DNA from: an uncultured Proteiniphilum sp.
GTDB lineage: Bacteria > Bacteroidota > Bacteroidia > Bacteroidales > Dysgonomonadaceae
Direction of reading: 5' to 3'
Length of the DNA stretch: 64,000 bases
Assembly: GCA_927407015.1 (NCBI GenBank)
Contig: CAKMJT010000057.1
Span: forward strand, 1 to 64,000
Positions 44,830-53,600 of the stretch are shown piece after piece; within the stretch, counting starts at the first letter, position 1; every line of letters starts with the position of its first letter. Both the position numbers and the translations under genes were made by a program. The notes below the pieces were generated by a model, which did not search any database, was not told the origin of the DNA, and saw only the letters and a program-made list of their open reading frames with translations.

Positions 44830-47800
44830 ATGCAAAGAATGGATAACAAAAATTCAATTCAACAAGATAGTATCCCGGGAGGTGCAGCCGGCATGAAAGT
44901 GAAGAAAGCCCTTATCCTCGGCTCGGGAGCACTGAAGATTGGAGAGGCGGGTGAGTTCGACTACTCCGGATCGCAGGCACTCAAGGCATTGCGCGAGGAG
45001 GGCGTGGAGACCATCCTTATCAACCCCAACATCGCTACCGTGCAGACCTCTGAAGGGTCGGCCGACAAAATCTATTTCCTTCCCGTGACACCTTATTTTG
45101 TGGAGAAGGTGATTGCCCGCGAGCGTCCCGACGGCATCCTGCTGGCCTTCGGCGGACAGACTGCACTGAATTGCGGTGTTGCCCTTTATCAATCGGGTGT
45201 GTTTGAAAAATATGACGTGAAGGTATTGGGAACGCCGGTACAGGCGATCATGGATACGGAGGACCGCGATCTGTTTGTGAAGAAGCTCGATCAAATCGGA
45301 GTGAAGACCATCCAAAGCTTTGCCGTCTCCACGATGGCCGATGCACTGCAAGCTGCCGACACACTGGGTTTTCCCATCATCGTGCGGGCTGCCTATGCTC
45401 TCGGCGGGCTGGGGTCCGGTTTCTGCAACAATGAAGAGGAGCTGAAGGCTCTCGCCGGCAAGGCGTTTAACTACTCCGGCCAGCTGCTGATAGAGAAGTC
45501 GCTGAAAGGGTGGAAGGAGATTGAGTATGAGGTGGTACGTGACCGCTACGACAACTGCATCACTGTCTGCAACATGGAGAACTTCGACCCGCTCGGCATC
45601 CACACCGGCGAAAGCATCGTGGTGGCTCCTTCGCAGACGCTCACCAACAGCGAGTATCACAAGCTGCGGGAACTGTCCATCAAAATTATACGCCATATCG
45701 GTATCGTGGGAGAGTGCAACGTGCAGTACGCCTTCGACCCGGAATCGGAAGACTACCGCGTAATCGAGGTAAACGCCCGCCTGAGCCGTTCCTCGGCACT
45801 GGCCTCCAAGGCGACCGGCTACCCGCTGGCATTTGTCGCAGCAAAACTGGGACTGGGATATGGGCTCTTTGATCTGAAGAACGCTGTCACGAGATCGACC
45901 AGCGCCTTCTTTGAGCCGGCACTCGACTATATCGTGGTAAAGATTCCCCGCTGGGATCTGGGTAAGTTTAACGGCGTCTCCAAAGAGATAGGCTCCAGCA
46001 TGAAGTCGGTGGGTGAGATCATGGCCATCGGCCGCACCTTTGAGGAAGCCATTCAGAAAGGCCTTCGCATGATCGGACTGGGAATGCACGGTTTTGTGGA
46101 GAACGAGGAGCTGAAAATCGATGATATCGACAAGGCCCTCCATGAGCCGACCGATCAACGTGTCTTCGTGATCAGCAAGGCATTTCGTAAAGGTTACACG
46201 GTAGATCAGATCCATGAGCTGACAAAAATCGACAAATGGTTTCTCCGAAAACTCTACCATATAATTCTGACAGCGGAATCGCTGGAAGCATATACCCCTG
46301 AAACGGTTGGCTTCGGTAAAGAAGCAAACAGGGATTTCGATGAGATACTCAGGATTGCCAAGCAACAGGGCTTCTCCGATTTCCAGATTGCCAGGGCCAT
46401 CTGGAAAGAGCAGGCAGATGAGGAGAGTTCACGGATTATCCGTGCCTACAGAAAGAAACAAGGTCTTCTTCCGGTGGTGAAGCAGATAGATACGCTGGCA
46501 GCGGAGTATCCCGCGCAGACAAACTACCTCTACCTCACCTACAACGGATCGGAGAACGATGTACATTACCTGGGTGACCACCGCTCGGTGATCGTCCTGG
46601 GGTCGGGGGCCTACCGTATCGGCTCGTCGGTGGAGTTCGACTGGTGCTCGGTGAACGCGCTGACCACCGTCCGCAGGGAAGGATACCGCTCCGTGATGAT
46701 CAACTACAACCCGGAAACGGTATCGACCGATTACGATATGTGCGACAGGCTCTATTTCGATGAACTGTCGTACGAAAGGGTGATGGATATCATTGAGCTG
46801 GAGAACCCGCATGGCGTGATCGTCTCGGTAGGGGGACAGATACCCAACAACCTGGCCGTGAAGCTCGATAATGCGGGGGTGCACATCCTGGGTACCTCAG
46901 CCAAAAGCATCGATAACGCTGAAGACCGTCACAAGTTCTCCACCATGCTCGACAGGCTGCATATCGACCAGCCCCGCTGGAAGGAGCTCACTACACTGGA
47001 TGATATTCACCGGTTCGTGGATGAGGTGGGCTTCCCGCTGCTGGTAAGGCCTTCCTATGTGCTCTCGGGTGCGGCGATGAATGTCTGTTCCAACCGAGAT
47101 GAGCTGGAGCGTTTCCTCACGCTGGCCACCGAGGTGTCGCGCAAATACCCGGTCGTTGTTTCTGAATTTATTGAGGAGGCCAAAGAGATTGAAATGGATG
47201 CGGTTGCTCAGAATGGAGAACTGGTGATTTACGCCATCTCCGAACATGTGGAGTTTGCCGGTGTTCACTCCGGCGATGCTACTATTCAGTTTCCGCCGCA
47301 AAAGATTTATGTGGAGACAGTGCGCCGTATTAAGCAAATTACACGGGAGATTGCCAAAGCCCTGAATATCTCAGGGCCATTCAATATTCAGTATCTTGCC
47401 AAAGATAACGATATCAAGGTGATTGAATGCAACCTGCGTGCCTCCCGCTCATTTCCTTTTGTTTCTAAGGTACTAAAAATCAATTTCATTGAGCTATCTA
47501 CGAAAGTAATGCTTGAGATGCCGGTAGAGAAGCCGGAGAAATCGGCTTTCGAGCTCGATTATGTAGGGATAAAAGCCTCACAGTTCTCCTTTACCCGCTT
47601 GCAGAAAGCCGATCCGGTGCTTGGGGTGGATATGGCATCGACCGGTGAGGTAGGGGCCATCGGTACCCATTTCGATGATGCACTGCTCACCTCGATGCTG
47701 GCTGTAGGTTATCGCATCCCCGAAAAAAATATCATGGTCTCCTCCGGAGGGACTAAATCGAAGGTGGATCTGCTGGATGCCTGCCGACTCTTGCAGCAAA

Positions 47801-48129
47801 AAGGATATAAACTTTTCGCAACCGGAGGCACACATAAGTTCCTGACGGAAAACGGTGTAGAGAGTACTTTCGTCGCCTGGCCGGATGATGAGGCAGCAGT
47901 GTTGAAAGTGGATGAATTGATTGCCGGCAAGCAATTCGATCTGGTGATCAACATCCCCAAGAACCTGACGGAACGGGAGCTGACCAACGGTTACAAGATC
48001 CGTCGCGGCGCCATCGACTACAATATACCCCTCATCACCAACGCACGTCTGGCCAGTGCCTTTATCAAGGCCTTCTGCCGGATATCGCAGGATGATATTG
48101 AGATAAAGCACTGGGGAGAGTATAAATAA
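44830..48129 (+). CDS. carB: Carbamoyl-phosphate synthase large subunit
   Basis: Makes carbamoyl phosphate from bicarbonate, ammonia and two ATP. The 1099 residues contain the usual tandem ATP-grasp halves: the first begins SGALKIGEAGEFDYSGSQAL, the second GSGAYRIGSSVEFDWCSVNA (about residue 590). The C-terminal MGS-like allosteric domain (about 960-1099) includes SSGGTKSKVDLLDACRLLQQ. The first 20 residues, before MKVKKALILG, are an unconserved extension; ATG 44893 is an alternative start. Slightly longer than E. coli CarB (1073). Confidence 0.96.
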   Translation: MQRMDNKNSIQQDSIPGGAAGMKVKKALILGSGALKIGEAGEFDYSGSQALKALREEGVETILINPNIATVQTSEGSADKIYFLPVTPYFVEKVIARERPDGILLAFGGQTALNCGVALYQSGVFEKYDVKVLGTPVQAIMDTEDRDLFVKKLDQIGVKTIQSFAVSTMADALQAADTLGFPIIVRAAYALGGLGSGFCNNEEELKALAGKAFNYSGQLLIEKSLKGWKEIEYEVVRDRYDNCITVCNMENFDPLGIHTGESIVVAPSQTLTNSEYHKLRELSIKIIRHIGIVGECNVQYAFDPESEDYRVIEVNARLSRSSALASKATGYPLAFVAAKLGLGYGLFDLKNAVTRSTSAFFEPALDYIVVKIPRWDLGKFNGVSKEIGSSMKSVGEIMAIGRTFEEAIQKGLRMIGLGMHGFVENEELKIDDIDKALHEPTDQRVFVISKAFRKGYTVDQIHELTKIDKWFLRKLYHIILTAESLEAYTPETVGFGKEANRDFDEILRIAKQQGFSDFQIARAIWKEQADEESSRIIRAYRKKQGLLPVVKQIDTLAAEYPAQTNYLYLTYNGSENDVHYLGDHRSVIVLGSGAYRIGSSVEFDWCSVNALTTVRREGYRSVMINYNPETVSTDYDMCDRLYFDELSYERVMDIIELENPHGVIVSVGGQIPNNLAVKLDNAGVHILGTSAKSIDNAEDRHKFSTMLDRLHIDQPRWKELTTLDDIHRFVDEVGFPLLVRPSYVLSGAAMNVCSNRDELERFLTLATEVSRKYPVVVSEFIEEAKEIEMDAVAQNGELVIYAISEHVEFAGVHSGDATIQFPPQKIYVETVRRIKQITREIAKALNISGPFNIQYLAKDNDIKVIECNLRASRSFPFVSKVLKINFIELSTKVMLEMPVEKPEKSAFELDYVGIKASQFSFTRLQKADPVLGVDMASTGEVGAIGTHFDDALLTSMLAVGYRIPEKNIMVSSGGTKSKVDLLDACRLLQQKGYKLFATGGTHKFLTENGVESTFVAWPDDEAAVLKVDELIAGKQFDLVINIPKNLTERELTNGYKIRRGAIDYNIPLITNARLASAFIKAFCRISQDDIEIKHWGEYK

Positions 48130-48192
48130 GCTATCAGCAGCTGACACATGGGTTTCAGCTCGAACCGTAGGAAATCGGTTGTAATTCCCTGA

Positions 48193-48291
48193 GGTTTCGA
48201 TGAAGCCATCAAGCAGGTACCGGGAAAAGAATATTTCATCGATAAACTGTGGGACGAATATCAGGCATTTCTCACCCAAACTAAAGGGTGA
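48193..48291 (+). pseudogene. Isolated C-terminal coding remnant after carB
   Basis: Between stop codons at 48190-48192 and 48289-48291, a 32-codon frame reads GFDEAIKQVPGKEYFIDK then LWDEYQAFLTQTKG. It has no start codon and is ended by a stem-loop. Amphipathic, protein-like composition suggests the last part of a deleted gene rather than chance, but I do not recognise the family. Confidence 0.35.
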
Positions 48292-48308
48292 AAAAACTGT
48301 TCACCTTT
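48287..48308 (+). terminator. Weak terminator after carB and the coding remnant
   Basis: GGTGAA (48287-48292) pairs with TTCACC (48300-48305), followed by TTTAT. An overlapping alternative stem TCACCC/GGGTGA (48272-48291) exists. Weak by itself. Confidence 0.4.
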
Positions 48309-48433
48309 ATGATCATCATAACTCAAAAAAGAAATGGTATAGTCGTTTGGACTGTCAAAATTTAATATCAAAAAGTGTTTTTTCGACATTTTTATACAAA
48401 AGAATGGAATCATTGATACCGGAATCATAATTT

Positions 48434-48464
48434 TTAGTATATTTACGGCTTATTTGTAGATTTG
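48434..48464 (+). promoter_or_regulatory. Promoter of the oxidoreductase cluster
   Basis: TTAG (48434-48437), 19-nt spacer, TAGATTTG (48457-48464). Consensus -7 with one mismatch in the -33 box, 55 nt before the ATG at 48520. Confidence 0.6.
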
Positions 48465-48519
48465 TATTTAATTGAAAGTAATATACCTGATAATTTAATT
48501 TCACATCAAAAGAAAACTT

Positions 48520-49992
48520 ATGTCATCAAAAATTTCAAGAAGAAAATTTCTGGAAGCGGGAGCATTTGCAGCTGCCGGATTAACCATTGTACCCTCATCG
48601 GTACTTGGTAAGAGTATGGGACACATGGCACCGAGTGACAAACTCAATATTGCCGGAGTAGGTGTCGGAGGAATGGGTTTTGCTAACCTGAAGAATCTGG
48701 AAAGCCAGAACATCGTCGGACTTGCTGATGTAGACTGGAAATACAGTCAGCGTGTCTTCGATTACTTCCCCAAAGCAAAGAAATACTATGACTACAGAAA
48801 AATGTATGATGAGTTGGGTAAGAGCATCGATGCCGTTGTGGTGGCTACGGCCGACCATACACACGCCATTATTGCTGCAGAGGCTATGACCATGGGTAAG
48901 CACGTCTATGTGCAGAAACCACTCACACACAGTGTCTATGAATCACGTCTGTTGACCAAACTGGCGAAGAAACACAAGCTGGCAACCAGCATGGGAAACC
49001 AGGGCTCCTCGGGTCCAGGTGTCCGTCAGGTGATCGACTGGATCAGTGATGGTCAGATAGGTGAAGTGACGAAAGTAGAGGCTTTCACCGACAGGCCCAT
49101 CTGGCCGCAGGGACTGATGACCCCCAAACAGGCTGATCCTGTGCCTTCCACCCTGAACTGGGATCTGTTCATCGGGCCGGCCAACAAACGCCCCTTCAAT
49201 GAGATCTATCATCCCTGGAACTGGCGCGGATGGTGGGATTTCGGTACCGGCGCCCTTGGTGACATGGCCTGCCATATCCTTCATCCCGTATTCAAAGGAC
49301 TGAACCTGGGTTATCCGACCAGGGTACAGGGTTCTTCGACCATGTTGCTGACCGATTGTGCACCCAATGCACAGATGGTGAAGTATATCTTCCCGCAGCG
49401 CAACAATCTTCCCAAGGTAGCGATGCCCGAAGTGGAAGTATTCTGGTACGACGGAGGACTTGCACCGATGCGTCCCGAAGGTGTTCCTGCCGGTAAGAAC
49501 CTGAACGATCAGGGGGGTGGTGTGATTTTCCATGGGACAAAAGACACCCTCATCTGCGGATGCTATGGTGTGAATCCGTGGCTGGTATCGGGCCGCAAGC
49601 CTAATTCACCCAAGACACAACGCGAGGTGACCCTTTCACACGAGCTGGACTGGGTACGTGCCTGCAAGGAATCACCCGAAAACCGTGTTGAAACAGCTTC
49701 TCCCTTCGCTGAAGCAGGACCGTTCAATGAGATGGTTGTCATGGGTGTTCTTGGTGTCAGACTACAGTCGTTGAATCAGGAGCTGCATTGGGACGGTGAC
49801 AACATGAAGTTCACCAACATCCCGTCAGATGCAACCATACGTTCCATCATTGAAGACGGTTTCAAGATCACCGACGGTCACCCCACCTTCAACAAGACAT
49901 GGACAGAACCGGTGAACGCCATTGAATATGCGAACGAAATGATCAAGCATAGCTATAAAAACGGCTGGAAACTGCCGGAAATGCCGAAGTAA
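48520..49992 (+). CDS. Gfo/Idh/MocA-family oxidoreductase, Tat-exported
   Basis: A 490-residue dehydrogenase. The N-terminus SKISRRKFLEAGAFAAAGLT is a twin-arginine export signal, so the enzyme probably acts in the periplasm with prebound nucleotide (inference). The Rossmann motif GVGVGGMGFANL follows at about 44-55. KHVYVQKPLTHS corresponds to the EKP catalytic-lysine motif with Gln instead of Glu. NWRGWWDFGTGALGDMACH is the family C-domain signature with a conserved Asp and His. Related proteins oxidise sugar hydroxyls at C3. With DUF1080 and isomerase neighbours it may generate or remove 3-keto sugars. Confidence 0.9.
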   Translation: MSSKISRRKFLEAGAFAAAGLTIVPSSVLGKSMGHMAPSDKLNIAGVGVGGMGFANLKNLESQNIVGLADVDWKYSQRVFDYFPKAKKYYDYRKMYDELGKSIDAVVVATADHTHAIIAAEAMTMGKHVYVQKPLTHSVYESRLLTKLAKKHKLATSMGNQGSSGPGVRQVIDWISDGQIGEVTKVEAFTDRPIWPQGLMTPKQADPVPSTLNWDLFIGPANKRPFNEIYHPWNWRGWWDFGTGALGDMACHILHPVFKGLNLGYPTRVQGSSTMLLTDCAPNAQMVKYIFPQRNNLPKVAMPEVEVFWYDGGLAPMRPEGVPAGKNLNDQGGGVIFHGTKDTLICGCYGVNPWLVSGRKPNSPKTQREVTLSHELDWVRACKESPENRVETASPFAEAGPFNEMVVMGVLGVRLQSLNQELHWDGDNMKFTNIPSDATIRSIIEDGFKITDGHPTFNKTWTEPVNAIEYANEMIKHSYKNGWKLPEMPK

Positions 49993-50005
49993 AAATGATC
50001 AAAAT

Positions 50006-50048
50006 AAGGGAATAGCGGTGATCTCGCTTCATCGGTATTCCCTTTCTT
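50006..50048 (+). terminator. Intercistronic hairpin after the oxidoreductase gene
   Basis: AAGGGAATA (50006-50014) pairs perfectly with TATTCCCTT (50036-50044), followed by TCTTTC. It could act as a partial terminator or an mRNA-stabilising stem between the two genes. Confidence 0.5.
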
Positions 50049-50084
50049 TCCCAGAGATATCAGTTTAATTAAAAGAAAATAGTT

Positions 50085-50864
50085 ATGAAAAAAGTTTTTT
50101 ACCCGCTTAGTTTACTCATTTTATCCGGAATGATTTTTATGTCTTGTACGAACGCAAACAAACAATCGAGTGCTGCCGGCACTGCTTCTGATTCAACAGT
50201 AGTTGCTGCTGCTGACGAAGGATGGATCACCCTTTTCAACGGAACCGATTTCACCGGCTGGAAAGGATATAACCGTACCGACATGCCGTCGGCCTGGACC
50301 ATTGAAGATGGGGCCATCAAAATCAACGGATCAGGCATGGGTGAAGCCGGGGCCAAGGATGGCGGAGATATCATCTACGATCAGAAATTCAAGAACTTCG
50401 AGCTTACCTTCGAATGGAAAGTGTCTGAAGGTGGTAACAGCGGTGTCTTCTATCTCGCTCAGGAAGTAGAAGGAAAACCCATGTACGAATCAGCTCCCGA
50501 ATACCAGATTCTGGATAACGAGAGACATCCGGATGCAAAATTAGGCAAGAACAACAACCGTCAGTCGGCTTCACTGTATGACCTGGTACCGGCTGTTCCC
50601 CAGAACGCCAAACCTGCCGGAGAATGGAATACCGGTGGTATCATGGTATACAAGGGTACCGTCGTTCATTCTCAGAATGGTGAGAACGTAGTCGAATATC
50701 ATTTGTGGACCGATGCCTGGAAAGAGATGGTTGCCAACAGCAAGTTCAAAGACTGGCCAAACTTCCTTAACGCAGGTGGAGAAAATCAGGAAGGATATAT
50801 CGGATTGCAGGATCATGGCGATGATGTGTGGTTCAGGAACATCAAGATTAAAGTATTGGATTAA
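50085..50864 (+). CDS. DUF1080 (3-keto-disaccharide hydrolase domain) lipoprotein
   Basis: A 259-residue lipoprotein: signal with lipobox FMSC (Cys at about residue 21), a Ser/Ala-rich linker, then one DUF1080 beta-sandwich. Family marks are ITLFNGTDFTGWKGY at the domain start, GGDIIYDQKFKNFELTFEWK, GGNSGVFY, and GYIGLQDHGDDVWFRNIKIK at the end. Some DUF1080 proteins have been shown to cleave 3-keto-glycosides, hence the newer domain name. It probably sits on the envelope, acting with the exported oxidoreductase upstream and the lipoprotein isomerase downstream. The precise substrate is unknown. Confidence 0.9.
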   Translation: MKKVFYPLSLLILSGMIFMSCTNANKQSSAAGTASDSTVVAAADEGWITLFNGTDFTGWKGYNRTDMPSAWTIEDGAIKINGSGMGEAGAKDGGDIIYDQKFKNFELTFEWKVSEGGNSGVFYLAQEVEGKPMYESAPEYQILDNERHPDAKLGKNNNRQSASLYDLVPAVPQNAKPAGEWNTGGIMVYKGTVVHSQNGENVVEYHLWTDAWKEMVANSKFKDWPNFLNAGGENQEGYIGLQDHGDDVWFRNIKIKVLD

Positions 50865-50882
50865 CAATCATCTAACAAAAAA

Positions 50883-50910
50883 GATATTTCCACTTTTGGG
50901 TGGAAATATC
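50883..50910. terminator. Strong hairpin between the DUF1080 and isomerase genes
   Basis: GATATTTCCAC (50883-50893) and GTGGAAATATC (50900-50910) form a perfect 11-bp stem with a 6-nt loop. It is preceded by AAAAAA and followed by CTTAAAAAAAC, so it has the U-run only on the minus strand. On the plus strand it is more likely a processing or stabilising stem. Confidence 0.5.
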
Positions 50911-50927
50911 CTTAAAAAAACAGTATA

Positions 50928-51824
50928 ATGAAAAAATATTCAATGTTACTCAGTGCTGCACTTCTTTGCAGCTTGTCCCTATTCTCCGGCTGCAACCAGG
51001 GCCAGAAAAAAGAGGAAGCCCCCGCGGAAGCAAAAAAAGAAATTTATCTGCAGTTATACTCGGTACGCGATGATATCAAGGCGGATTATGCCGGTACCAT
51101 TGCCAAGGTGGCAGAGATAGGATATACCGGTGTGGAAGCGGCCGGTTACAGCGACGGTCAGTTCTACGGTATGGCTCCTGCCGATTTCAAAAAATCAATC
51201 GAGGATGCCGGGATGGAAGTGTTGTCTTCACATGCCGGGAGACCGTTGGCAGAACCGGCAGCCGACACCAACTGGGACGAGACATGGGCATGGTGGGATA
51301 CCGCTATTCAGGCACACAAAGATGCCGGGATGAAGTATCTGGTCGTTGCCTGGATACCGACCCCCAAAACACTGGTCGACTTGCAGGCTTACTGTGATTA
51401 TTTCAACCAGATTGGAGAGAAATGTAATGCTGCAGGTCTTCGTTTCGGATATCACAACCACAATTTCGAATTCAAAGAAATTGAAGGGGAACTGATGTAT
51501 GATTACATGCTTACCCATACCGATCCTGCCAAAGTTTTCTTCCAGATGGACGTATATTGGTTAGGCGAAGGAGGTAAGAACCCGGTCGACTATTTCAACA
51601 CCTACCCGGGGCGTTTCGAGCTCCTTCACATCAAGGATGAACTGGAACTGGGCAAAAGCGGCAAGGTTGATTTTGAAAGTATCTACAACAATGCAGAGAA
51701 AGCCGGTGCCAAATACATGGTGGTGGAAGTGGAGAGATATACCGGAACACCTTTCGAAGGCGTGAAGGAAAGCTACGACTATTTGAACAACGCTCCTTTT
51801 GTAAAAGAGAACTATTCCAAATAG
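50928..51824 (+). CDS. Sugar phosphate isomerase/epimerase-like lipoprotein
   Basis: A 298-residue xylose-isomerase-like TIM-barrel protein with a lipoprotein signal (lipobox FSGC, Cys at about residue 22). Recognisable segments: EIYLQLYSVRDDIKADYAGT at the first strand, EIGYTGVEAAGY, GYHNHNFEFKEIEG with metal-ligand His and Glu, and FQMDVYWLGEGG. A secreted isomerase-fold protein cannot act on cytoplasmic phosphates; in this setting it may be a 3-keto-sugar isomerase, epimerase or lyase (inference). It is third gene of the cluster, ending in a strong terminator. Confidence 0.87.
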   Translation: MKKYSMLLSAALLCSLSLFSGCNQGQKKEEAPAEAKKEIYLQLYSVRDDIKADYAGTIAKVAEIGYTGVEAAGYSDGQFYGMAPADFKKSIEDAGMEVLSSHAGRPLAEPAADTNWDETWAWWDTAIQAHKDAGMKYLVVAWIPTPKTLVDLQAYCDYFNQIGEKCNAAGLRFGYHNHNFEFKEIEGELMYDYMLTHTDPAKVFFQMDVYWLGEGGKNPVDYFNTYPGRFELLHIKDELELGKSGKVDFESIYNNAEKAGAKYMVVEVERYTGTPFEGVKESYDYLNNAPFVKENYSK

Positions 51825-51850
51825 CTCAATCATTCAGCGCAATGAGAATG

Positions 51851-51878
51851 ACCCCGATCTTTTTGGACCGGGGTTTTT
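51851..51878 (+). terminator. Terminator after the isomerase gene
   Basis: ACCCCG (51851-51856) pairs with CGGGGT (51869-51874), followed by a T-run. A second perfect 8-bp inverted repeat, CGTTTTTG/CAAAAACG (51886-51893 and 51903-51910), lies just beyond. Confidence 0.7.
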
Positions 51879-51954
51879 CCTTAGTCGTTTTTGCCAAGGC
51901 TTCAAAAACGGCAAGAGAACGGAATGCCCCGATAACAGCTTAAAAACCTGATAT

Positions 51955-53313
51955 ATGATGTCCACACCTTTCATCCTCTTTATCATTGTTTCGGCCGTGG
52001 CTCTTTTACTGTTCATGGTACTCAGGCTGAAGATCAGCGCATTTATCGCGTTGCTGATCACTGCCATATACGTGGGCATCGTTGCAGGGATGCCACTGGA
52101 TGGTGTGCTGAACGCCATTCAGGAAGGGATGGGCGGTACACTCGGTTTTGTGGCTACGGTGGTGGGGCTGGGAGCCATCTTCGGGCAGATGCTGGAGAGC
52201 TCGGGTGGGGCAGAGTCGCTGGCACGCCATCTGATTAAAAAATTTGGCATTAAACGGGCTCCCTGGGCGATGACCCTCACCGGTTTTCTGGTGGCAATCC
52301 CCATTTTCTTCGATGTGGGGTTTATCATCCTGGTGCCGATCATCTACGCGCTGGCACGCGATACGAAGCGTTCGCTGCTCTATTATGCCATACCGCTGCT
52401 GGCCGGCCTGGCGGTGACCCACAGCTTCATCCCTCCCACGCCGGGGCCGGTGGCTGTGGCCGACATCCTCAATGCCCAGCTGGGGTGGGTGATTCTTATG
52501 GGAACCATTCTGGGCATTCCTGTTGCCATCATCGCCGGACCCTTATTTGGTGCCTATATCTCCAAAAAAATCTATCTTGCACCACCCTTCGATTTCGAAA
52601 AGAGCATGAATGAAACACAGGAGAAGGAACTGCCTTCCTTCACCGCCATTGCTGTGATGATCTTTATTCCTCTCTTTCTGATTCTATTGAACACTGTCAC
52701 CGGTCTGGCTGTATCGAAGGAGTGGATCCGTCAGTCTGTCTGGACCAACATCATCGAGTTTATCGGACATCCTTTCACGGCGCTGATTATCGCCACGCTG
52801 GCAGCGATCTATTTCCTCTGTATCAGAAGAGGGATGAAGAAGCAGGAAATACTTGATCTCAGTACGAAAGCCCTTGGCCCTGCCGGCATTATCATCCTGA
52901 TAACAGGTGCCGGTGGCGTACTCAAGCAGGTGCTAATCGACAGCGGGATGGGACAGATGATGGCCGAGTCGATGGCCGGCTCCGTACTGCCTCCCATTAT
53001 ACTGGCATGGCTGCTCGCCGCGGTGGTAAGGGTGATACAGGGATCAGCGACCGTAGCCATGATTACCGCCGCAGGGATCATTGCTCCCGTCATCGCCCTG
53101 CTCGGACTGAATGATCCGCAGCGGGCGCTGGTGGTGATCGCCATCTCCTCGGGAGCCACCCTGCTGTCGCATGTGAACGACAGCGGCTTCTGGCTGGTCG
53201 GGAAATATCTGGGGATGAACGAGAAGCAGACACTGCAGAGCTGGACGGTCATGGAATCGATCATCGCCGTCACCGGACTGGCATTTACGCTGCTGGCAAG
53301 CTTGTTTTTTTAA
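51955..53313 (+). CDS. GntP-family gluconate/sugar-acid permease
   Basis: A 452-residue proton symporter with about 12-14 hydrophobic helices. GntP hallmarks are ISAFIALLITAIYVGI, GLGAIFGQMLESSGGAESLA, IPIFFDVGFIILVPI and the C-terminal GATLLSHVNDSGFWLVGKYL. The family imports gluconate and related hexonates. It follows the three cluster genes after a terminator and a 76-nt gap, so it may have separate transcription. A sugar-acid product of the oxidoreductase pathway is a plausible substrate (inference). Confidence 0.93.
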   Translation: MMSTPFILFIIVSAVALLLFMVLRLKISAFIALLITAIYVGIVAGMPLDGVLNAIQEGMGGTLGFVATVVGLGAIFGQMLESSGGAESLARHLIKKFGIKRAPWAMTLTGFLVAIPIFFDVGFIILVPIIYALARDTKRSLLYYAIPLLAGLAVTHSFIPPTPGPVAVADILNAQLGWVILMGTILGIPVAIIAGPLFGAYISKKIYLAPPFDFEKSMNETQEKELPSFTAIAVMIFIPLFLILLNTVTGLAVSKEWIRQSVWTNIIEFIGHPFTALIIATLAAIYFLCIRRGMKKQEILDLSTKALGPAGIIILITGAGGVLKQVLIDSGMGQMMAESMAGSVLPPIILAWLLAAVVRVIQGSATVAMITAAGIIAPVIALLGLNDPQRALVVIAISSGATLLSHVNDSGFWLVGKYLGMNEKQTLQSWTVMESIIAVTGLAFTLLASLFF

Positions 53314-53361
53314 AAAAAAATAACGCATCTGGCCGTAAATAGCTGATTGCGTTATAGTTTG

Positions 53362-53432
53362 TTGTCCCACTAGGATTCGAACCTGGACTGGCTGAACCAA
53401 AATCAGATGTGCTACCATTACACCATGGGACA
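53362..53432 (-). tRNA. tRNA-Gln (UUG)
   Basis: On the minus strand the acceptor arms TGTCCCA and TGGGACA pair over 7 bp, with A as discriminator base. The D-arm region GTGTAATGGTAGCAC, anticodon loop TTTTGGT (anticodon TTG) and T-arm with GGTTCGAATCC are all present. Length 71 nt; CCA is not encoded. It lies between the GntP gene and tyrS. Confidence 0.95.
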
Positions 53433-53600
53433 ATCCTTAACTGCTTCGTGAAAAGCAATGCAAAAGTAGCACAATAATTTTAACGTGCCAAATTCTTTGG
53501 CCTGTTTTTAATGGATCAAGCTGCACCCATCGAGCCGGTTCGCGACAGAAGCGAGGTTAAAGGAGATTATTCGCTTGCTGCTGTGGAATTGCTTTTCATG

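Noticed and set aside
44854-46365. 503-codon open frame opposite carB
   Set aside because: It runs antisense through conserved ATP-grasp coding sequence, has no family-like segments, and is explained by codon bias on the sense strand.
53362-53432. tRNA-Gln as an integration site
   Set aside because: No repeated tRNA 3' end, integrase or foreign-looking genes on either side.
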